From the NCBI RefSeq assembly GCF_013385635.1, contig NZ_JACAPR010000013.1, positions 360,894 through 424,893 of the forward strand: 64,000 nt of DNA, in the 5' to 3' direction. Each line of letters begins with the position of its first letter. The first letter of the stretch is position 1. The position numbers and the translations under genes were made by a program. The notes under the pieces are model-generated. The model did not search any database and was not told the origin of the DNA. It worked only from the letters and a program-made list of their open reading frames with translations. Positions 51,877-60,439 of the stretch are shown in pieces. The stretch comes from Pseudomonas gingeri. GTDB lineage: Bacteria > Pseudomonadota > Gammaproteobacteria > Pseudomonadales > Pseudomonadaceae.

Positions 51877-52415
51877 GAAGCTTCCTTAGCGCCACGCGCC
51901 TGATCCATGCGAACGGTTCCGGACAATCGGCCGGCCGAGCCATCGGGTTCGGTCGTACCCGTGCGTTGCAGACGAGCCTCGACCACTTCCAGGGTGAAAG
52001 AACGGGGGTTGCCCAGCAGCCAGCCCACCAGCGCATCGGCCGGGGCGTCGTCGAAGGTCAGCAGCCAGCCTTCGGCACTGCCCTGCAATTGGTAATGCCC
52101 GGCCAGCCCGCTGGCTTCGAGGCTGGCGCGCAGCCCCGGCTCGACGCCGTCGACGCCCGGCATCGCCAGGCCTTGCAGCAAGCTGTCGAGGGTCTGGGCC
52201 TGGGTGCGCAGCCTGGGAGTTTCCAGCGCCCAGAAATCGATTTTCTTCAGCGGCGGCTGGATCAGTACCAGCCAGACGAACAGCGCCGAGACACCGAGGG
52301 CCATGCCGCCGACCAGGCGTTTTTCCCGCAACGCCAGGCCGCTCCAGTACGCCTGCGCCTGACTTGCCAGGACCTGCCAGCGGGCCCGGTACCGGTTCAA
52401 CCAGGGGTTATTCAT
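51873..52415 (-). CDS. hxcZ: Type II secretion protein GspM (HxcZ)
   Basis: A 180-residue bitopic inner-membrane protein: short cytoplasmic N-terminus ('WSGLALREKRLVGG'), one TM helix ('MALGVSALFVWLVLIQPP') and a periplasmic ferredoxin-like domain. The sequence is divergent, as usual for GspM, so assignment relies on size, topology and position between hxcY and hxcQ. It overlaps hxcY by eight bases and hxcQ by four. It assembles with GspL and GspF in the platform. Confidence 0.85.
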   Translation of the reverse strand: MNNPWLNRYRARWQVLASQAQAYWSGLALREKRLVGGMALGVSALFVWLVLIQPPLKKIDFWALETPRLRTQAQTLDSLLQGLAMPGVDGVEPGLRASLEASGLAGHYQLQGSAEGWLLTFDDAPADALVGWLLGNPRSFTLEVVEARLQRTGTTEPDGSAGRLSGTVRMDQARGAKEAS

Positions 52416-53568
52416 TTTCCGCCTCCGCCACCGGTTGTATCGGTTCGGCCTGGACCCTGAGGGTCCAGCCTTCGGGCGCCGGCGTGGCCAGCACGCCAGC
52501 CTGGACCAGCGTGGCCTGCCAGGTACCGCCGTTGCCCGGCTTGCGGATGTCCGGCAGGGTATTGAGGTGCAGTTCAGCGTTGTCAAACACCAGGCTTTGC
52601 ACGCCACCGACCATGAACGGCATGGCCAGGCCGGACTGCTGGACCAGTCGGGAGAAATCGCTGTCGCCGTCACCGGCCGTCTGCCGCTGAGTCAGTTGCT
52701 GACGGGCCTGCTGCAGGGGATTGAGCACCATCGGTAGCGCCGGAAAGGCCTGCTTGACCCGCTGCACCATCCACGACTTGAGCTGCTGGCCCTGCTCGAC
52801 CTGCCGCGCCGCATAGAGGTTCAGGCCCACCGCCCAGACCACCACGGCCAGCGCACAGCAGGCCAGCGCCCGGCCCCAGTGACCGCCTTCGGCTCCCGGC
52901 TGACGCAACGCGCCGTGCAAGCCCCAGGTCGGTGCCGGGCCGCTCCAGCGCCGATTGGCGGGCAATGCCTGGACCAGGGCATGGCCCACCGGCGGCTCGC
53001 CCAGCCAGTGCAGCACCTCGCCCCGTCCGAGCAGTTGCGCCAGCGCCTGATCGATATCCGGATGCACCTCGGCCCGGTCGGTGCCCAGGCGGATCAGCAG
53101 GTGTTCATCCAGGGCCTCCACCACCGGCTCGCCGGCAATCACCGGCAGGCAACCGGCGGCCGGATACAGACCGCGCAGCTTGATCCCGGCCTGTCGCAAC
53201 AGCGCGCCGAAGCGTTCCAGCGCAGCGCGTTGCAACCAGGCGATCTGGACCTGGCCCTCGGTGTCCCGTGGGCCATGGACGATATGCATCGACTCGCAGC
53301 CGCCAAGGATCAACGCCTGGGCGGCGCAATCGACCGCGGCACGAACCTTCGCCGGCGACAAGGCCGGTAGTTCGAGACTGGCCAGCAGGCTGTCCTGTGG
53401 GTGCAGGTAGCATTCCACGACCAGGCCTTTATGGGCCTGGCCCAGGTGCGCCAGACTGGCCTCGCCGGCTTCTGCGATCTGGCCCTGGCGATCCAGCCGG
53501 GCAAAGGCCAGCGGGCTGTCGAGGTCCAGGCTGTCCAGGGGCGACAGCGCCACACGTAACAATGTCAT
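52408..53568 (-). CDS. hxcY: Type II secretion protein GspL (HxcY)
   Basis: A 386-residue protein. The N-terminal ~250 residues are the actin-like cytoplasmic domain ('LAPALSPAKVRAAVDCAAQA' type region, 'HEHLLIRLGTDRAEVHPDI' type region), followed by a single TM helix ('ALACCALAVVVWAVGLNLYA', about 265-285) and a periplasmic domain. The start at 53568 overlaps the hxcX stop (ATGA). GspL recruits the GspE ATPase to the membrane. Confidence 0.86.
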   Translation of the reverse strand: MTLLRVALSPLDSLDLDSPLAFARLDRQGQIAEAGEASLAHLGQAHKGLVVECYLHPQDSLLASLELPALSPAKVRAAVDCAAQALILGGCESMHIVHGPRDTEGQVQIAWLQRAALERFGALLRQAGIKLRGLYPAAGCLPVIAGEPVVEALDEHLLIRLGTDRAEVHPDIDQALAQLLGRGEVLHWLGEPPVGHALVQALPANRRWSGPAPTWGLHGALRQPGAEGGHWGRALACCALAVVVWAVGLNLYAARQVEQGQQLKSWMVQRVKQAFPALPMVLNPLQQARQQLTQRQTAGDGDSDFSRLVQQSGLAMPFMVGGVQSLVFDNAELHLNTLPDIRKPGNGGTWQATLVQAGVLATPAPEGWTLRVQAEPIQPVAEAENE

Positions 53569-54551
53569 ACGCCCACCCGCGACCAGATCACCTGGGGCAT
53601 CTGCTCCTGGCTGCGGTGCAACAGCGCCGCCAGGCTGACGCGACGCCGCTCGCCACGCGATTGCCCGGTGAGCAGGAACCAGTCGCTGGTGATCCCGACC
53701 TTGATATCGGTGACGATCAGTTGCGGCATGCGCAGGCGGTTGACGAAATCGCCCCGGTTGATGAACCACTGCCCCGAATCACGTTCGCTGATCAGGCCAC
53801 GGGCACGCTGGGGTGACAGCCCCGGCACCTGGGACGCCAGCACTTCGGCGGTGGCGGTATTGCCGTTGACCCAGGTATTGGCCGGCAGGATGGTCACATG
53901 GGGCGCCAGCAGGACCAGGGTCTGCTCATCCACGCCCTCGACGCTGCGCAAATCCTGCAGGCTGCGCAACATCGGCCGGGTCGCCGGCAGTGGCTTGAGG
54001 GCGGCACCGGGCGAAGTCAGCCGACCGCTGTCGAAACTGCCGCGTACCGTCGTCGCCGACGCACGGTCGGGGTCCAGCACCCGTGGATAGGAGGCGATCA
54101 CCCGCTGGGCAATGCGCTGGCCGACCGCCGCCTTGACGCCGAGCAACTCGCACAGGCGGGCAAAACCCTCCACCTGTTCGGCATCGACACGGTCGTCCTG
54201 CACCAGGTTGCGCAGGTTGAACTTGCCCTGCTCGTCTTCCAGGCGTCCGTCGAACCGGTTGCCTGGCTCGCCCGGTGGCGCGGCGACGAAGGGTTGCGCC
54301 CAAGCTTGTGCCAGGTGGGTCAGCGGATCGCGCTGGCGTGCCTCCCACAACAGTTGGCGACTGAGTTCAAGGCCGCCGCGCAACTGCCAGGAACCCTGGA
54401 CCCGTAACTGCTCGGCCTCCAGGCCACGGGTAAAGACCGTCTCGCGGGTGAGCATGCCGCCGGCGATCACCGCCACCACGGCGGCGATCAGCAGTGCACT
54501 GATGATCGCCATGCCTTGTTGCTTCGCCGCTGTCAGCGAATAGGCGTTCAT
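53565..54551 (-). CDS. hxcX: Type II secretion minor pseudopilin GspK (HxcX)
   Basis: A 328-residue protein with a type IV prepilin-like leader ('KQQG-MAIISALLIAAVVA'; the residue after the cleavage site is Met, and the usual Glu5 is missing, as in many GspK proteins). The large globular domain contains 'LEDEQGKFNLRNLVQDDRVD' and the helix-hairpin-like 'VPGLSPQRARGLISERDSGQ'. GspK caps the pseudopilus tip together with GspI and GspJ. Confidence 0.9.
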   Translation of the reverse strand: MNAYSLTAAKQQGMAIISALLIAAVVAVIAGGMLTRETVFTRGLEAEQLRVQGSWQLRGGLELSRQLLWEARQRDPLTHLAQAWAQPFVAAPPGEPGNRFDGRLEDEQGKFNLRNLVQDDRVDAEQVEGFARLCELLGVKAAVGQRIAQRVIASYPRVLDPDRASATTVRGSFDSGRLTSPGAALKPLPATRPMLRSLQDLRSVEGVDEQTLVLLAPHVTILPANTWVNGNTATAEVLASQVPGLSPQRARGLISERDSGQWFINRGDFVNRLRMPQLIVTDIKVGITSDWFLLTGQSRGERRRVSLAALLHRSQEQMPQVIWSRVGV

Positions 54552-54559
54552 GGTTGGCG

Positions 54560-55009
54560 CTACAGTTGCCAGGAACCGATATCGGCATTGACCCCGTCAC
54601 CGTCCGGCTTGCCGTCGGCGCCCAGGGAAAACACATCGACTTCGCCATTGGCGCCGGGGTTGAGGTATTGATAAGGACGGCCCCAGGGATCGTTGGGCAG
54701 GCGTTCCAGGTACGAGCGCCAGTTGCTGTCCTTGGCATTCGCCGGGCGCTCGGCGAGGATCTTCAGGCCCTGGTTCTGGCTCGGGTAGCCACCGTGGTCG
54801 AGGCGATAGAGCTTGAGCGCCTGCATCAGGCCGCCGATGTCCTGCCTGGCCGCGGTGGCCCGGGCCTGGTCGGGGCGGTCGAGGACCTTGGGCACCACCA
54901 TGGCGGCGAGAATCCCGAGGATGACCACCACCACCATGATCTCGATCAGCGTGAATCCCTGCTGTGCCCGACGACCTCTGGAACGGGAATTGATGCGCGC
55001 GATATCCAT
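54560..55009 (-). CDS. hxcT: Type II secretion major pseudopilin GspG (HxcT)
   Basis: A 149-residue pseudopilin. The prepilin peptidase site and N-terminal helix are canonical: 'QQG-FTLIEIMVVVVILGIL'. The C-terminal GspG-specific part 'LDHGGYPSQNQGLKILAERP' and 'LPNDPWGRPYQYLNPG' includes the loop that binds calcium in the family. AAGGA upstream supports 55009 as start. It forms the shaft of the pseudopilus. Confidence 0.94.
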   Translation of the reverse strand: MDIARINSRSRGRRAQQGFTLIEIMVVVVILGILAAMVVPKVLDRPDQARATAARQDIGGLMQALKLYRLDHGGYPSQNQGLKILAERPANAKDSNWRSYLERLPNDPWGRPYQYLNPGANGEVDVFSLGADGKPDGDGVNADIGSWQL

Positions 55010-55363
55010 CTCGACAGTCCTTGGCTTGATTCGATTCGCGGCGGATTGTTGCAAGAAGATATGTCACTGGTATTGAAAATCCTCGGGTGTGCATTGCCCT
55101 GAAAACACCCTGAAACCGTGGCGAGCGGGCTTGCCCGCGCTGGGGCGCGAAGCGGCCCTGAAACCGGAAAACGCGGTGCATCAGGTAGATCGAGGCGGCA
55201 GGTTTTACGACTGCTTCGCAGCCGAGCGCGGGCAAGCCCGCTCGCCACAAGGTGTACGATCTGACGAAGTCCTCGGCGACCTGAAAAGCTCGGGAGCTTT
55301 GGTCAGCAAGCGGTCAAACAACCGCGCTAGGCTCCTGCCTCGGTTCCCCGTTCCGAGACGCCC
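55010..55363. repeat. Divergent gap with a long REP inverted repeat (REPIN)
   Basis: The gap between hxcT and hxcV holds a perfect inverted pair: GTGGCGAGCGGGCTTGCCCG from 55118 (23-bp arm) and its complement ending at 55248. The two arms are separated by about 85 bp that carry a further imperfect symmetry. Both flanking genes point outward, so their promoters must lie on either side of the element. Confidence 0.8.
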
Positions 55364-55789
55364 ATGCAGCGCCCTCCCCGCCAACGCGGCTTCACCCTGA
55401 TCGAAGTGCTGGTGGCCCTGGCAATCATTGCCGTGGCGATGGCCGCGGCGATCCGCGTGGCCGGCTTGATGACCCAGAGCAACGGCCTGTTGCGCGACCG
55501 TTCCATGGCCCTGCTGGCGGCCCAGAGCCGCCTGGTCGAATTGCGCCTGGAAGGTCGCCTGCCCCTTGGGCGCAAATCCTTTGAGTGCGATCAGGGCCGC
55601 ATGGCCCTGCGCTGCGACCAGACCATCGGACCGGGAAGCGGTCCGCGGCTGTTCAGGGTCGAGATCCTGGTGCTCGATCGACGCCACGAGGCGCCGCCGC
55701 TGGCGCGGCTGGAGACCCTGTTGAGTCCGCCGTCGGCGGTGTCGGACCTCAGGGTCGGGTCAGTTTCGGCAGGAACGGCGCCTCGCTGA
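55364..55789 (+). CDS. hxcV: Type II secretion minor pseudopilin GspI (HxcV)
   Basis: A 141-residue pseudopilin with leader 'RQRG-FTLIEVLVALAIIAV'. The globular domain has the GspI-type 'LLAAQSRLVELRLEGRLPLG' and a Cys pair in 'FECDQGRMALRCDQ'. Its last 41 bases overlap the 3' end of the convergent hxcP gene. It forms part of the pseudopilus tip. Confidence 0.9.
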   Translation: MQRPPRQRGFTLIEVLVALAIIAVAMAAAIRVAGLMTQSNGLLRDRSMALLAAQSRLVELRLEGRLPLGRKSFECDQGRMALRCDQTIGPGSGPRLFRVEILVLDRRHEAPPLARLETLLSPPSAVSDLRVGSVSAGTAPR

Positions 55790-56180
55790 GACGGGTCACG
55801 GTCAGGTGCAGTTTTTCCGTGCCACGCTCGACCAGGATGCCGTCGCCCTCGATTGCCAGCAGCTTCACCCCCTGCCCCAGGCGCTCGCCGGCCAGAAAGC
55901 TGCGGGGCGGACCGTCGTTCAGGCTGAGAATGGCCACCGCGCCGCGCACGCCAGCCATCACCCCGGAAACCTTGATATCGAGCTGCGCCGGCTGATTGGA
56001 AAACCACTGCAGCGCCGGATTGTCACTGCGCGCGACCGCGCCCGGCGACTGGCCCTCGGGCATCTGCGACACCGCCGGGGTCAGCAGCAGCGTCGACCAG
56101 ACCACCGTGCCCGCCAGGGCTGCAAGCAAGCCCACGGACTGGACAATCCGGGGATGGGAAAAACGCGGGGTCCATTGCAT
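55749..56180 (-). CDS. hxcP: Type II secretion protein GspC (HxcP), short form
   Basis: A 143-residue protein with a short cytoplasmic segment, one TM helix ('GLLAALAGTVVWSTLLLTPA') and the periplasmic homology region ('IKVSGVMAGVRGAVAILSLN', 'GVKLLAIEGDGILVERGTEK'), which contacts the secretin N0 domain. It ends after the HR domain and lacks the PDZ or coiled-coil domain of typical GspC proteins (about 270 residues). It runs convergently into hxcV and overlaps it by 41 bp. Confidence 0.85.
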   Translation of the reverse strand: MQWTPRFSHPRIVQSVGLLAALAGTVVWSTLLLTPAVSQMPEGQSPGAVARSDNPALQWFSNQPAQLDIKVSGVMAGVRGAVAILSLNDGPPRSFLAGERLGQGVKLLAIEGDGILVERGTEKLHLTVTRLSEAPFLPKLTRP

Positions 56181-56307
56181 CGTCGAGGCTCCTTTTCGTG
56201 GGTGATCCGAAACCTTTTCAGCCTAACAGGCAATTCTCACGTTTTTATTTCACACGCCCATCATCTTTGCCGCGCAGCATGCAAGGAGACTCAAGGAGCC
56301 TTGTCGA

Positions 56308-56763
56308 ATGGATGCCCCATACCCTGCCCAGGCGGGTTTTACCCTGATCGAACTGATGGTCGTGCTGGTGATCATCGGCATCGCCAGCGCCGCCATCAGC
56401 CTGAGCATCAAGCCCGATCCGCTGCAATTGCTGCGCAAGGACGCCGAGCGCCTGGCCCAGGCCCTGCAGGTGGCCCAGGCCGAAGCCCGCGCCGATGGCC
56501 GGCCGATCCGCTGGCTGAGCGACGCCAAGGGCTATCGCTTCAGTCGCGCGGATATCCAGGGCGGCCTCGAACCATTCAACGGCGACCCCCAACTGCGCTC
56601 GACCCGCTGGCAAAGCACACCGATGCAGGTGCAACTCGACCGTGGCAAGAGCCTGGTGCTGGACGCCGAATGGATCGCACCACCGCTACGCGTCTCGCTT
56701 TCCGATGGCCAGCACAGCATCGGCGTGGTGCGCGCTGCCAACGGCGAGATTCGCGTGCAATGA
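56308..56763 (+). CDS. hxcU: Type II secretion minor pseudopilin GspH (HxcU)
   Basis: A 151-residue pseudopilin with leader 'AQAG-FTLIELMVVLVIIGI'. The C-terminal region contains the GspH/FimT signature 'QAEARADGRPIRWLSDAKGY'. Its TGA overlaps the ATG of hxcW (ATGA), so the two minor pseudopilins are translationally coupled. Confidence 0.9.
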   Translation: MDAPYPAQAGFTLIELMVVLVIIGIASAAISLSIKPDPLQLLRKDAERLAQALQVAQAEARADGRPIRWLSDAKGYRFSRADIQGGLEPFNGDPQLRSTRWQSTPMQVQLDRGKSLVLDAEWIAPPLRVSLSDGQHSIGVVRAANGEIRVQ

Positions 56764-57368
56764 AGCGCCAGGTCGGCTTTACCCTGATCGAAGTGATGAT
56801 CGCGATCATGCTCATGGCGGTGGTCAGCCTCATTGCCTGGCGCGGCCTGGACAGCGTCAATCGCGCCGACGAACACCTCAAGGCCAGCGCCGGACAGACC
56901 CGTCAACTGCTGGCGGCGCTGGGTCAACTGGAACGTGACGTGGCCTTGCGCGCCGGTATCGAACTGGTGGAACCGCCGATTGCCGACAAGGAGCCGCTAC
57001 CGTCGCAGTCACCCGCTGCCCTGACGGTGCGCAGCCCGGAGGGCAAGGGCTTTCGCCTCGACCTGATTCGCACGGCCGCGGAACAGGACGGCAGCTTGCA
57101 GCGGGTGCGCTGGTGGTTGCAGGGCGGCACGCTGTATCGCGCGGTGGCGCCTGCCCGTACGAGGTTCCCGTTGCCGGCGCCCAAGGACGGCGTGGCGGTA
57201 CTGGAACAGGTGACGTCGATGGAACTGCGGGTATGGCAGCCCGGCAAGGGCTGGCGGCGACTGACTGGCACTCAGCAGGACAACCCGACGGGACTGGAGA
57301 TCAGCCTGGTGCGCAATACACCGCAAGGGCTGGAGCGCTATCGGCAGGTGCTGGGGCCGCTGGAGTGA
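56760..57368 (+). CDS. hxcW: Type II secretion minor pseudopilin GspJ (HxcW)
   Basis: A 202-residue pseudopilin with leader 'RQVG-FTLIEVMIAIMLMAV'. GspJ features: 'WRGLDSVNRADEHLKASAGQ', 'LGQLERDVALRAGIELVEPP', and the C-terminal 'QVTSMELRVWQPGKGWRRLT'. It completes the GspI-J-K tip complex. Starts within the stop of hxcU. Confidence 0.9.
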   Translation: MKRQVGFTLIEVMIAIMLMAVVSLIAWRGLDSVNRADEHLKASAGQTRQLLAALGQLERDVALRAGIELVEPPIADKEPLPSQSPAALTVRSPEGKGFRLDLIRTAAEQDGSLQRVRWWLQGGTLYRAVAPARTRFPLPAPKDGVAVLEQVTSMELRVWQPGKGWRRLTGTQQDNPTGLEISLVRNTPQGLERYRQVLGPLE

Positions 57369-57396
57369 ACTCGGGAATGGGTGGCAAACCTTGAGG

Positions 57397-57533
57397 GCCC
57401 TTTCGCGGGCAAGCCCGCACACAAGGGAACACGGGTGAATCAGGGATTTTCAGGGGGGCTGAAGACCTCTTCGCAGGCGAGCCCCCGCATTGGGAGTTTT
57501 AACTGTGGGAGCGGGCTTGCCCGCGAAAAGGCC
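57397..57533. repeat. REP units between hxcW and vreR
   Basis: A REP core 'tttcgcgggcaagcccgc' lies at about 57401-57418 and an inverted unit 'gtgggagcgggcttgcccgc' at 57505-57524. Between them is a degenerate copy ('tcgcaggcgagcccccgc'). They fill the gap between two convergent genes. Confidence 0.8.
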
Positions 57534-57554
57534 CCAACGGGCACCACAACAACA

Positions 57555-58511
57555 CTAGCTGAGCAACACCACCCCGCCCGGCAATTCGGTGCACTTGGCA
57601 CCGTAGGCATCGCGGATCAGCAAGGCCACGCCCGCCAGTTGATCGAGACTGAAACGCGCCTGCACCTTGCGCTTGCCCAGCTCGCTGTTGAGCAACACCA
57701 GCATGCCCGGCCGGTAGCGGTTGATCTCGCTGATTACGCTGGCCAGGGTAGCGTCGTTGAATACCAGCATCTTGTTGCGCCAGGCGATCACCGCCGACGG
57801 ATCGGCATTCTGCAGCTCGCCGACCTGGCGGGCGTCATACATCAGTTGTCGACCGCTCTCCAGACGGAACCGACGCCCCTGCACGTCCACCGTCAGTATG
57901 CCTTCGATACAGGTGACGCAGACGCTCTGGTCGAGGTTGCGCAGGTTGAACCGCGCCCGTTCCGCCGTCAGCAAGCCGCTGCCGGCCTGGACCTTGACCG
58001 GCGCCTGGGTGCGCGCCAGCACTTCCACTTCACCGCTGACCAGTTCGATCTGCTGGTCACCGTTGACCGAAGGCAGGCGATTGATCCGCGTCTGGGTATT
58101 GAGCTCCAGGCTGATGCCATCGGCCAGGTCGATCCGCCGTTGCTCGCCGACCTCGGTGGTGTAGTCGGCGCCCAACCCGGAGAAACCGCCCGGGACGGTG
58201 GCGCGCACCAGAAAAAAAGCCGCCGACGCGGCAATCGCCCCGCCGAGAAACGCCCGGCGCCCGAAATGTCGAGCCCGGGGCGGATGCTGCAATTGTTCGA
58301 GGGCCGGCTTGAGGGACTGCCACAGCACCTTGGCGTGCTCAAAGGCACGGGCGTGCTCGGGGCTTTGTTCGCACCATTGGCGCAGGGCCCGCGCATCGGC
58401 GCCGGTGGCCTGGCCCGAGGTCAGAAGAATCAGCCAATCCTGGGCTTCGCTCTGCAATCGGGCAGTCTCGCCGCCCGGCAATTCGGTGATGGAAGTCGTG
58501 TTCAAGCGCAC
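57555..58511 (-). CDS. vreR: FecR-family anti-sigma regulator (VreR)
   Basis: A 318-residue protein. The N-terminal cytoplasmic domain (about 1-85) has the FecR_N pattern 'WLILLTSGQATGADARALRQ', 'WCEQSPEHARAFEHAKVLWQ'; a TM helix follows ('RRAFLGGAIAASAAFFLVRA'), then the periplasmic FecR domain ('VGEQRRIDLADGISLELNTQ', 'VVSGEVEVLARTQ' type). The start is GTG (58511) or TTG (58505). It sits at the end of a vreA-vreI-vreR operon next to the Hxc genes, exactly as in P. aeruginosa, where VreR controls the VreI sigma factor. Confidence 0.9.
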   Translation of the reverse strand: MRLNTTSITELPGGETARLQSEAQDWLILLTSGQATGADARALRQWCEQSPEHARAFEHAKVLWQSLKPALEQLQHPPRARHFGRRAFLGGAIAASAAFFLVRATVPGGFSGLGADYTTEVGEQRRIDLADGISLELNTQTRINRLPSVNGDQQIELVSGEVEVLARTQAPVKVQAGSGLLTAERARFNLRNLDQSVCVTCIEGILTVDVQGRRFRLESGRQLMYDARQVGELQNADPSAVIAWRNKMLVFNDATLASVISEINRYRPGMLVLLNSELGKRKVQARFSLDQLAGVALLIRDAYGAKCTELPGGVVLLS

Positions 58512-58542
58512 AGGTACTCACGAAGATTTCGCTGATGTATTA

Positions 58543-59088
58543 CTAAGACGGTTTTCCCGCCCCGGGACCGAACCGCTGAATCACTTTTCTTTCCAGACGG
58601 GCCGCGCAATGGCCCAGCGCGGCCTTCAACTCCTTCTCGACCATGCGCGTGGAAATACCGAAACGCTGGGAAATTTCCAGGTGCGGTGCCTCTTCCAGGC
58701 GGGCGGCGATAAAGATCCGCCGGCGTCGTGGCGGCAATTCATACAAGGCCTTGAGCAGCGACTGGATTTCCTTCTGGCCGCCCACCACCCGCTCCGGATC
58801 GAGGGCTTCGTCGCTGAGTTGCAACAGTTCCTCCACTTCCTCGCCGGTCAGCAAGCGGGCATCGGCCTGGCGCCGGTCCGCGGCGATATTCAGGGCCATG
58901 CGGTACAGGTAGGCGTTGGGCTGGGTCAGGTTCAGCGGTGCTTCCATGCGGTCAACCCGCAGGTAGGTTTCATGCAGGACGTCATTGGCCAGATCCTCCG
59001 AGCCCAGGCGCCGCCGCAGGCGCACCTTGAAGTCGTCGTAGGAGGTCAGGAACAACCGGACCATCGGACTGTGCCCGATATTTTTCAT
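58543..59088 (-). CDS. vreI: ECF sigma factor, FecI/VreI type
   Basis: A 181-residue ECF sigma factor. Region 2: 'FLTSYDDFKVRLRRRLGSED', 'LANDVLHETYLRVDRME', 'PNAYLYRMALNIAADRRQAD'. Region 4: 'ALYELPPRRRRIFIAARLEE', 'ISQRFGISTRMVEKELKAAL'. Its ATG overlaps the vreA stop (ATGA) with GGAG upstream. By analogy with P. aeruginosa VreI it should direct transcription of its own operon and the adjacent hxc genes, in that species under phosphate limitation. Confidence 0.92.
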   Translation of the reverse strand: MKNIGHSPMVRLFLTSYDDFKVRLRRRLGSEDLANDVLHETYLRVDRMEAPLNLTQPNAYLYRMALNIAADRRQADARLLTGEEVEELLQLSDEALDPERVVGGQKEIQSLLKALYELPPRRRRIFIAARLEEAPHLEISQRFGISTRMVEKELKAALGHCAARLERKVIQRFGPGAGKPS

Positions 59089-59795
59089 ACTCCGGCGGCT
59101 CCTTTGCGTTCTGTGCAATCCATGCTCGTTCCTGCTGAATCCGGCATTAAAAGTAGGGTCACGGGCTGACGCAGCGACGACGGTGCCGGACGCTCTACCC
59201 GCACCGTGCGCAAACGCTCCACCAGCGCCCCGTCGCGCTGGACATCTCCGGTCGAACTGACCAGGCGGCTGTGCTGCAACTCGCCGCCCTGGCCGATCCA
59301 CACCTGCAACACCGCCCGGTAGGTCCCCGGCCGGGTCAAAGGCAAGGCACACAGCGCCTGCTCGATCGCCAGCTGGATCGCCCGGGCATAACTGCTGGCC
59401 AGTGCCGCTCCCTTGCTGCCGCCAGGATCCCGGGTCGACGGTACATCGCTGACCTGCGCCACCTGCAAGGTAAAGGCATCGGCCCGGGCATAACGCGCCA
59501 TCAGCCCACTGCCGGTGAGCAACAGGCTCAAGGCCTCGCTGGCGCGATAACGCCCGTGAACCGCCAGCGAACGCCGTGCGCGGGTCAGGTCGCGATCCAC
59601 CAGCACTGCCATCCCGGTCTGGCGACTGAAGGAATCCAGTGCGCCAGCCAGGTCCTGGGCGGCAATATCCAGTTCGACGCGGGCCTGGGGATCGACCGTG
59701 AGCGGCTCGGCGGCCAGGCAGGCGGACAACCCGCCACCGACCAGCCAGGCCAGGACGACGGTCACCAGGCTCAAGCGAAAAAACGACAGACGCAT
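59085..59795 (-). CDS. vreA: VreA-like cell-surface-signalling protein (STN domain plus TonB-like C-terminus)
   Basis: A 236-residue exported protein. The ATG at 59795 begins a signal peptide ('LSLVTVVLAWLVGGGLSACL'). Residues about 40-110 form a secretin/TonB short N-terminal (STN) domain as in FecA-type receptors ('VELDIAAQDLAGALDSFSRQ', 'LLLTGSGLMARYARADAFTL'). Instead of a beta-barrel, the C-terminal ~90 residues look like a TonB C-terminal domain ('YRAVLQVWIGQGGELQHSRL'). This composition and length (about 235) are those of P. aeruginosa VreA, the unusual barrel-less receptor of the VreAIR pathway. Confidence 0.88.
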   Translation of the reverse strand: MRLSFFRLSLVTVVLAWLVGGGLSACLAAEPLTVDPQARVELDIAAQDLAGALDSFSRQTGMAVLVDRDLTRARRSLAVHGRYRASEALSLLLTGSGLMARYARADAFTLQVAQVSDVPSTRDPGGSKGAALASSYARAIQLAIEQALCALPLTRPGTYRAVLQVWIGQGGELQHSRLVSSTGDVQRDGALVERLRTVRVERPAPSSLRQPVTLLLMPDSAGTSMDCTERKGAAGV

Positions 59796-59968
59796 GGCCA
59801 CGGATCGAAGTCCCTGCACTGCTGACGTGTCCCTCAAAACCGCTATCCTGAGGGCTGTTTATGAACCTGTTGTTACGGCGTCTCGGCTGGCCGTTGCGGT
59901 TTACCGATATCTGAAGCACGGCAAAGTGCCGAGGTTACTGCCCCTGCCGATGCCTGGTGGATGTATCG

Positions 59969-60439
59969 TCAATGTTGTCCCTTGATTTCAAATCGATGAA
60001 CCGCAACCCGATAGGCCAGGTTTTCGACTGGATGGGTTTCAAATCTGAAGTGGCCCGCCAGGTACAATTCTGGCGCGCGATTGACCAGTACGAACTCACC
60101 ACTCTTGACGGGGTAGGTCTTGATTGCACCTTCATTATTCGGTTGCGTTGCGTAGAGGACGTTTTTTATTTTTTCGCTGGGAAGGGGGTAGGTGCCTGAC
60201 GGCAGGTCCGCTTCAGACAGGGCGAATTCCACTTTACGCCTACCCCTACCCACGTCACCGATATCCGCCAGTACGCGAGTGCCGCCCGATACGACGGTGC
60301 CCCGATAAATTGACGTGGCCTCAAAATAGGAATCCAGGCCGATGCCCAAGGGGGTGAGCATACCGACCAGTTCCCCGGTGGTTGCCTGCGGTGTATTCGC
60401 CGTGCTTTCTCCCGTTTCAAAATCCTCGATATCTGCCAT
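59969..60439 (-). CDS. Uncharacterised acidic 156-residue protein
   Basis: Family not recognised. It has no signal peptide or membrane helix. A low-complexity acidic/Thr-rich N-terminus ('DIEDFETGESTANTPQATTG') precedes a globular part with beta-type segments ('SIYRGTVVSGGTRVLADIGD', 'GEFVLVNRAPELYLAGHFRF'). AAGGGTG lies nine bases before the start. GC content is lower than that of the flanking genes, and the gene stands alone between vreA and a small secreted protein, which fits recent acquisition. Confidence 0.65.
   Translation of the reverse strand: MADIEDFETGESTANTPQATTGELVGMLTPLGIGLDSYFEATSIYRGTVVSGGTRVLADIGDVGRGRRKVEFALSEADLPSGTYPLPSEKIKNVLYATQPNNEGAIKTYPVKSGEFVLVNRAPELYLAGHFRFETHPVENLAYRVAVHRFEIKGQH

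Noticed and set aside
59085..59795. Calling the VreA gene a truncated TonB-dependent receptor
   Set aside because: The STN domain is followed by a TonB-like domain and a proper stop, and the length matches VreA; there is no trace of a beta-barrel downstream, so it is not a broken receptor.
59796..59968. A Pho box upstream of vreA, expected from P. aeruginosa
   Set aside because: No convincing pair of direct CTGTCAT-like repeats with 11-bp spacing was found by eye; a matrix scan would be needed.
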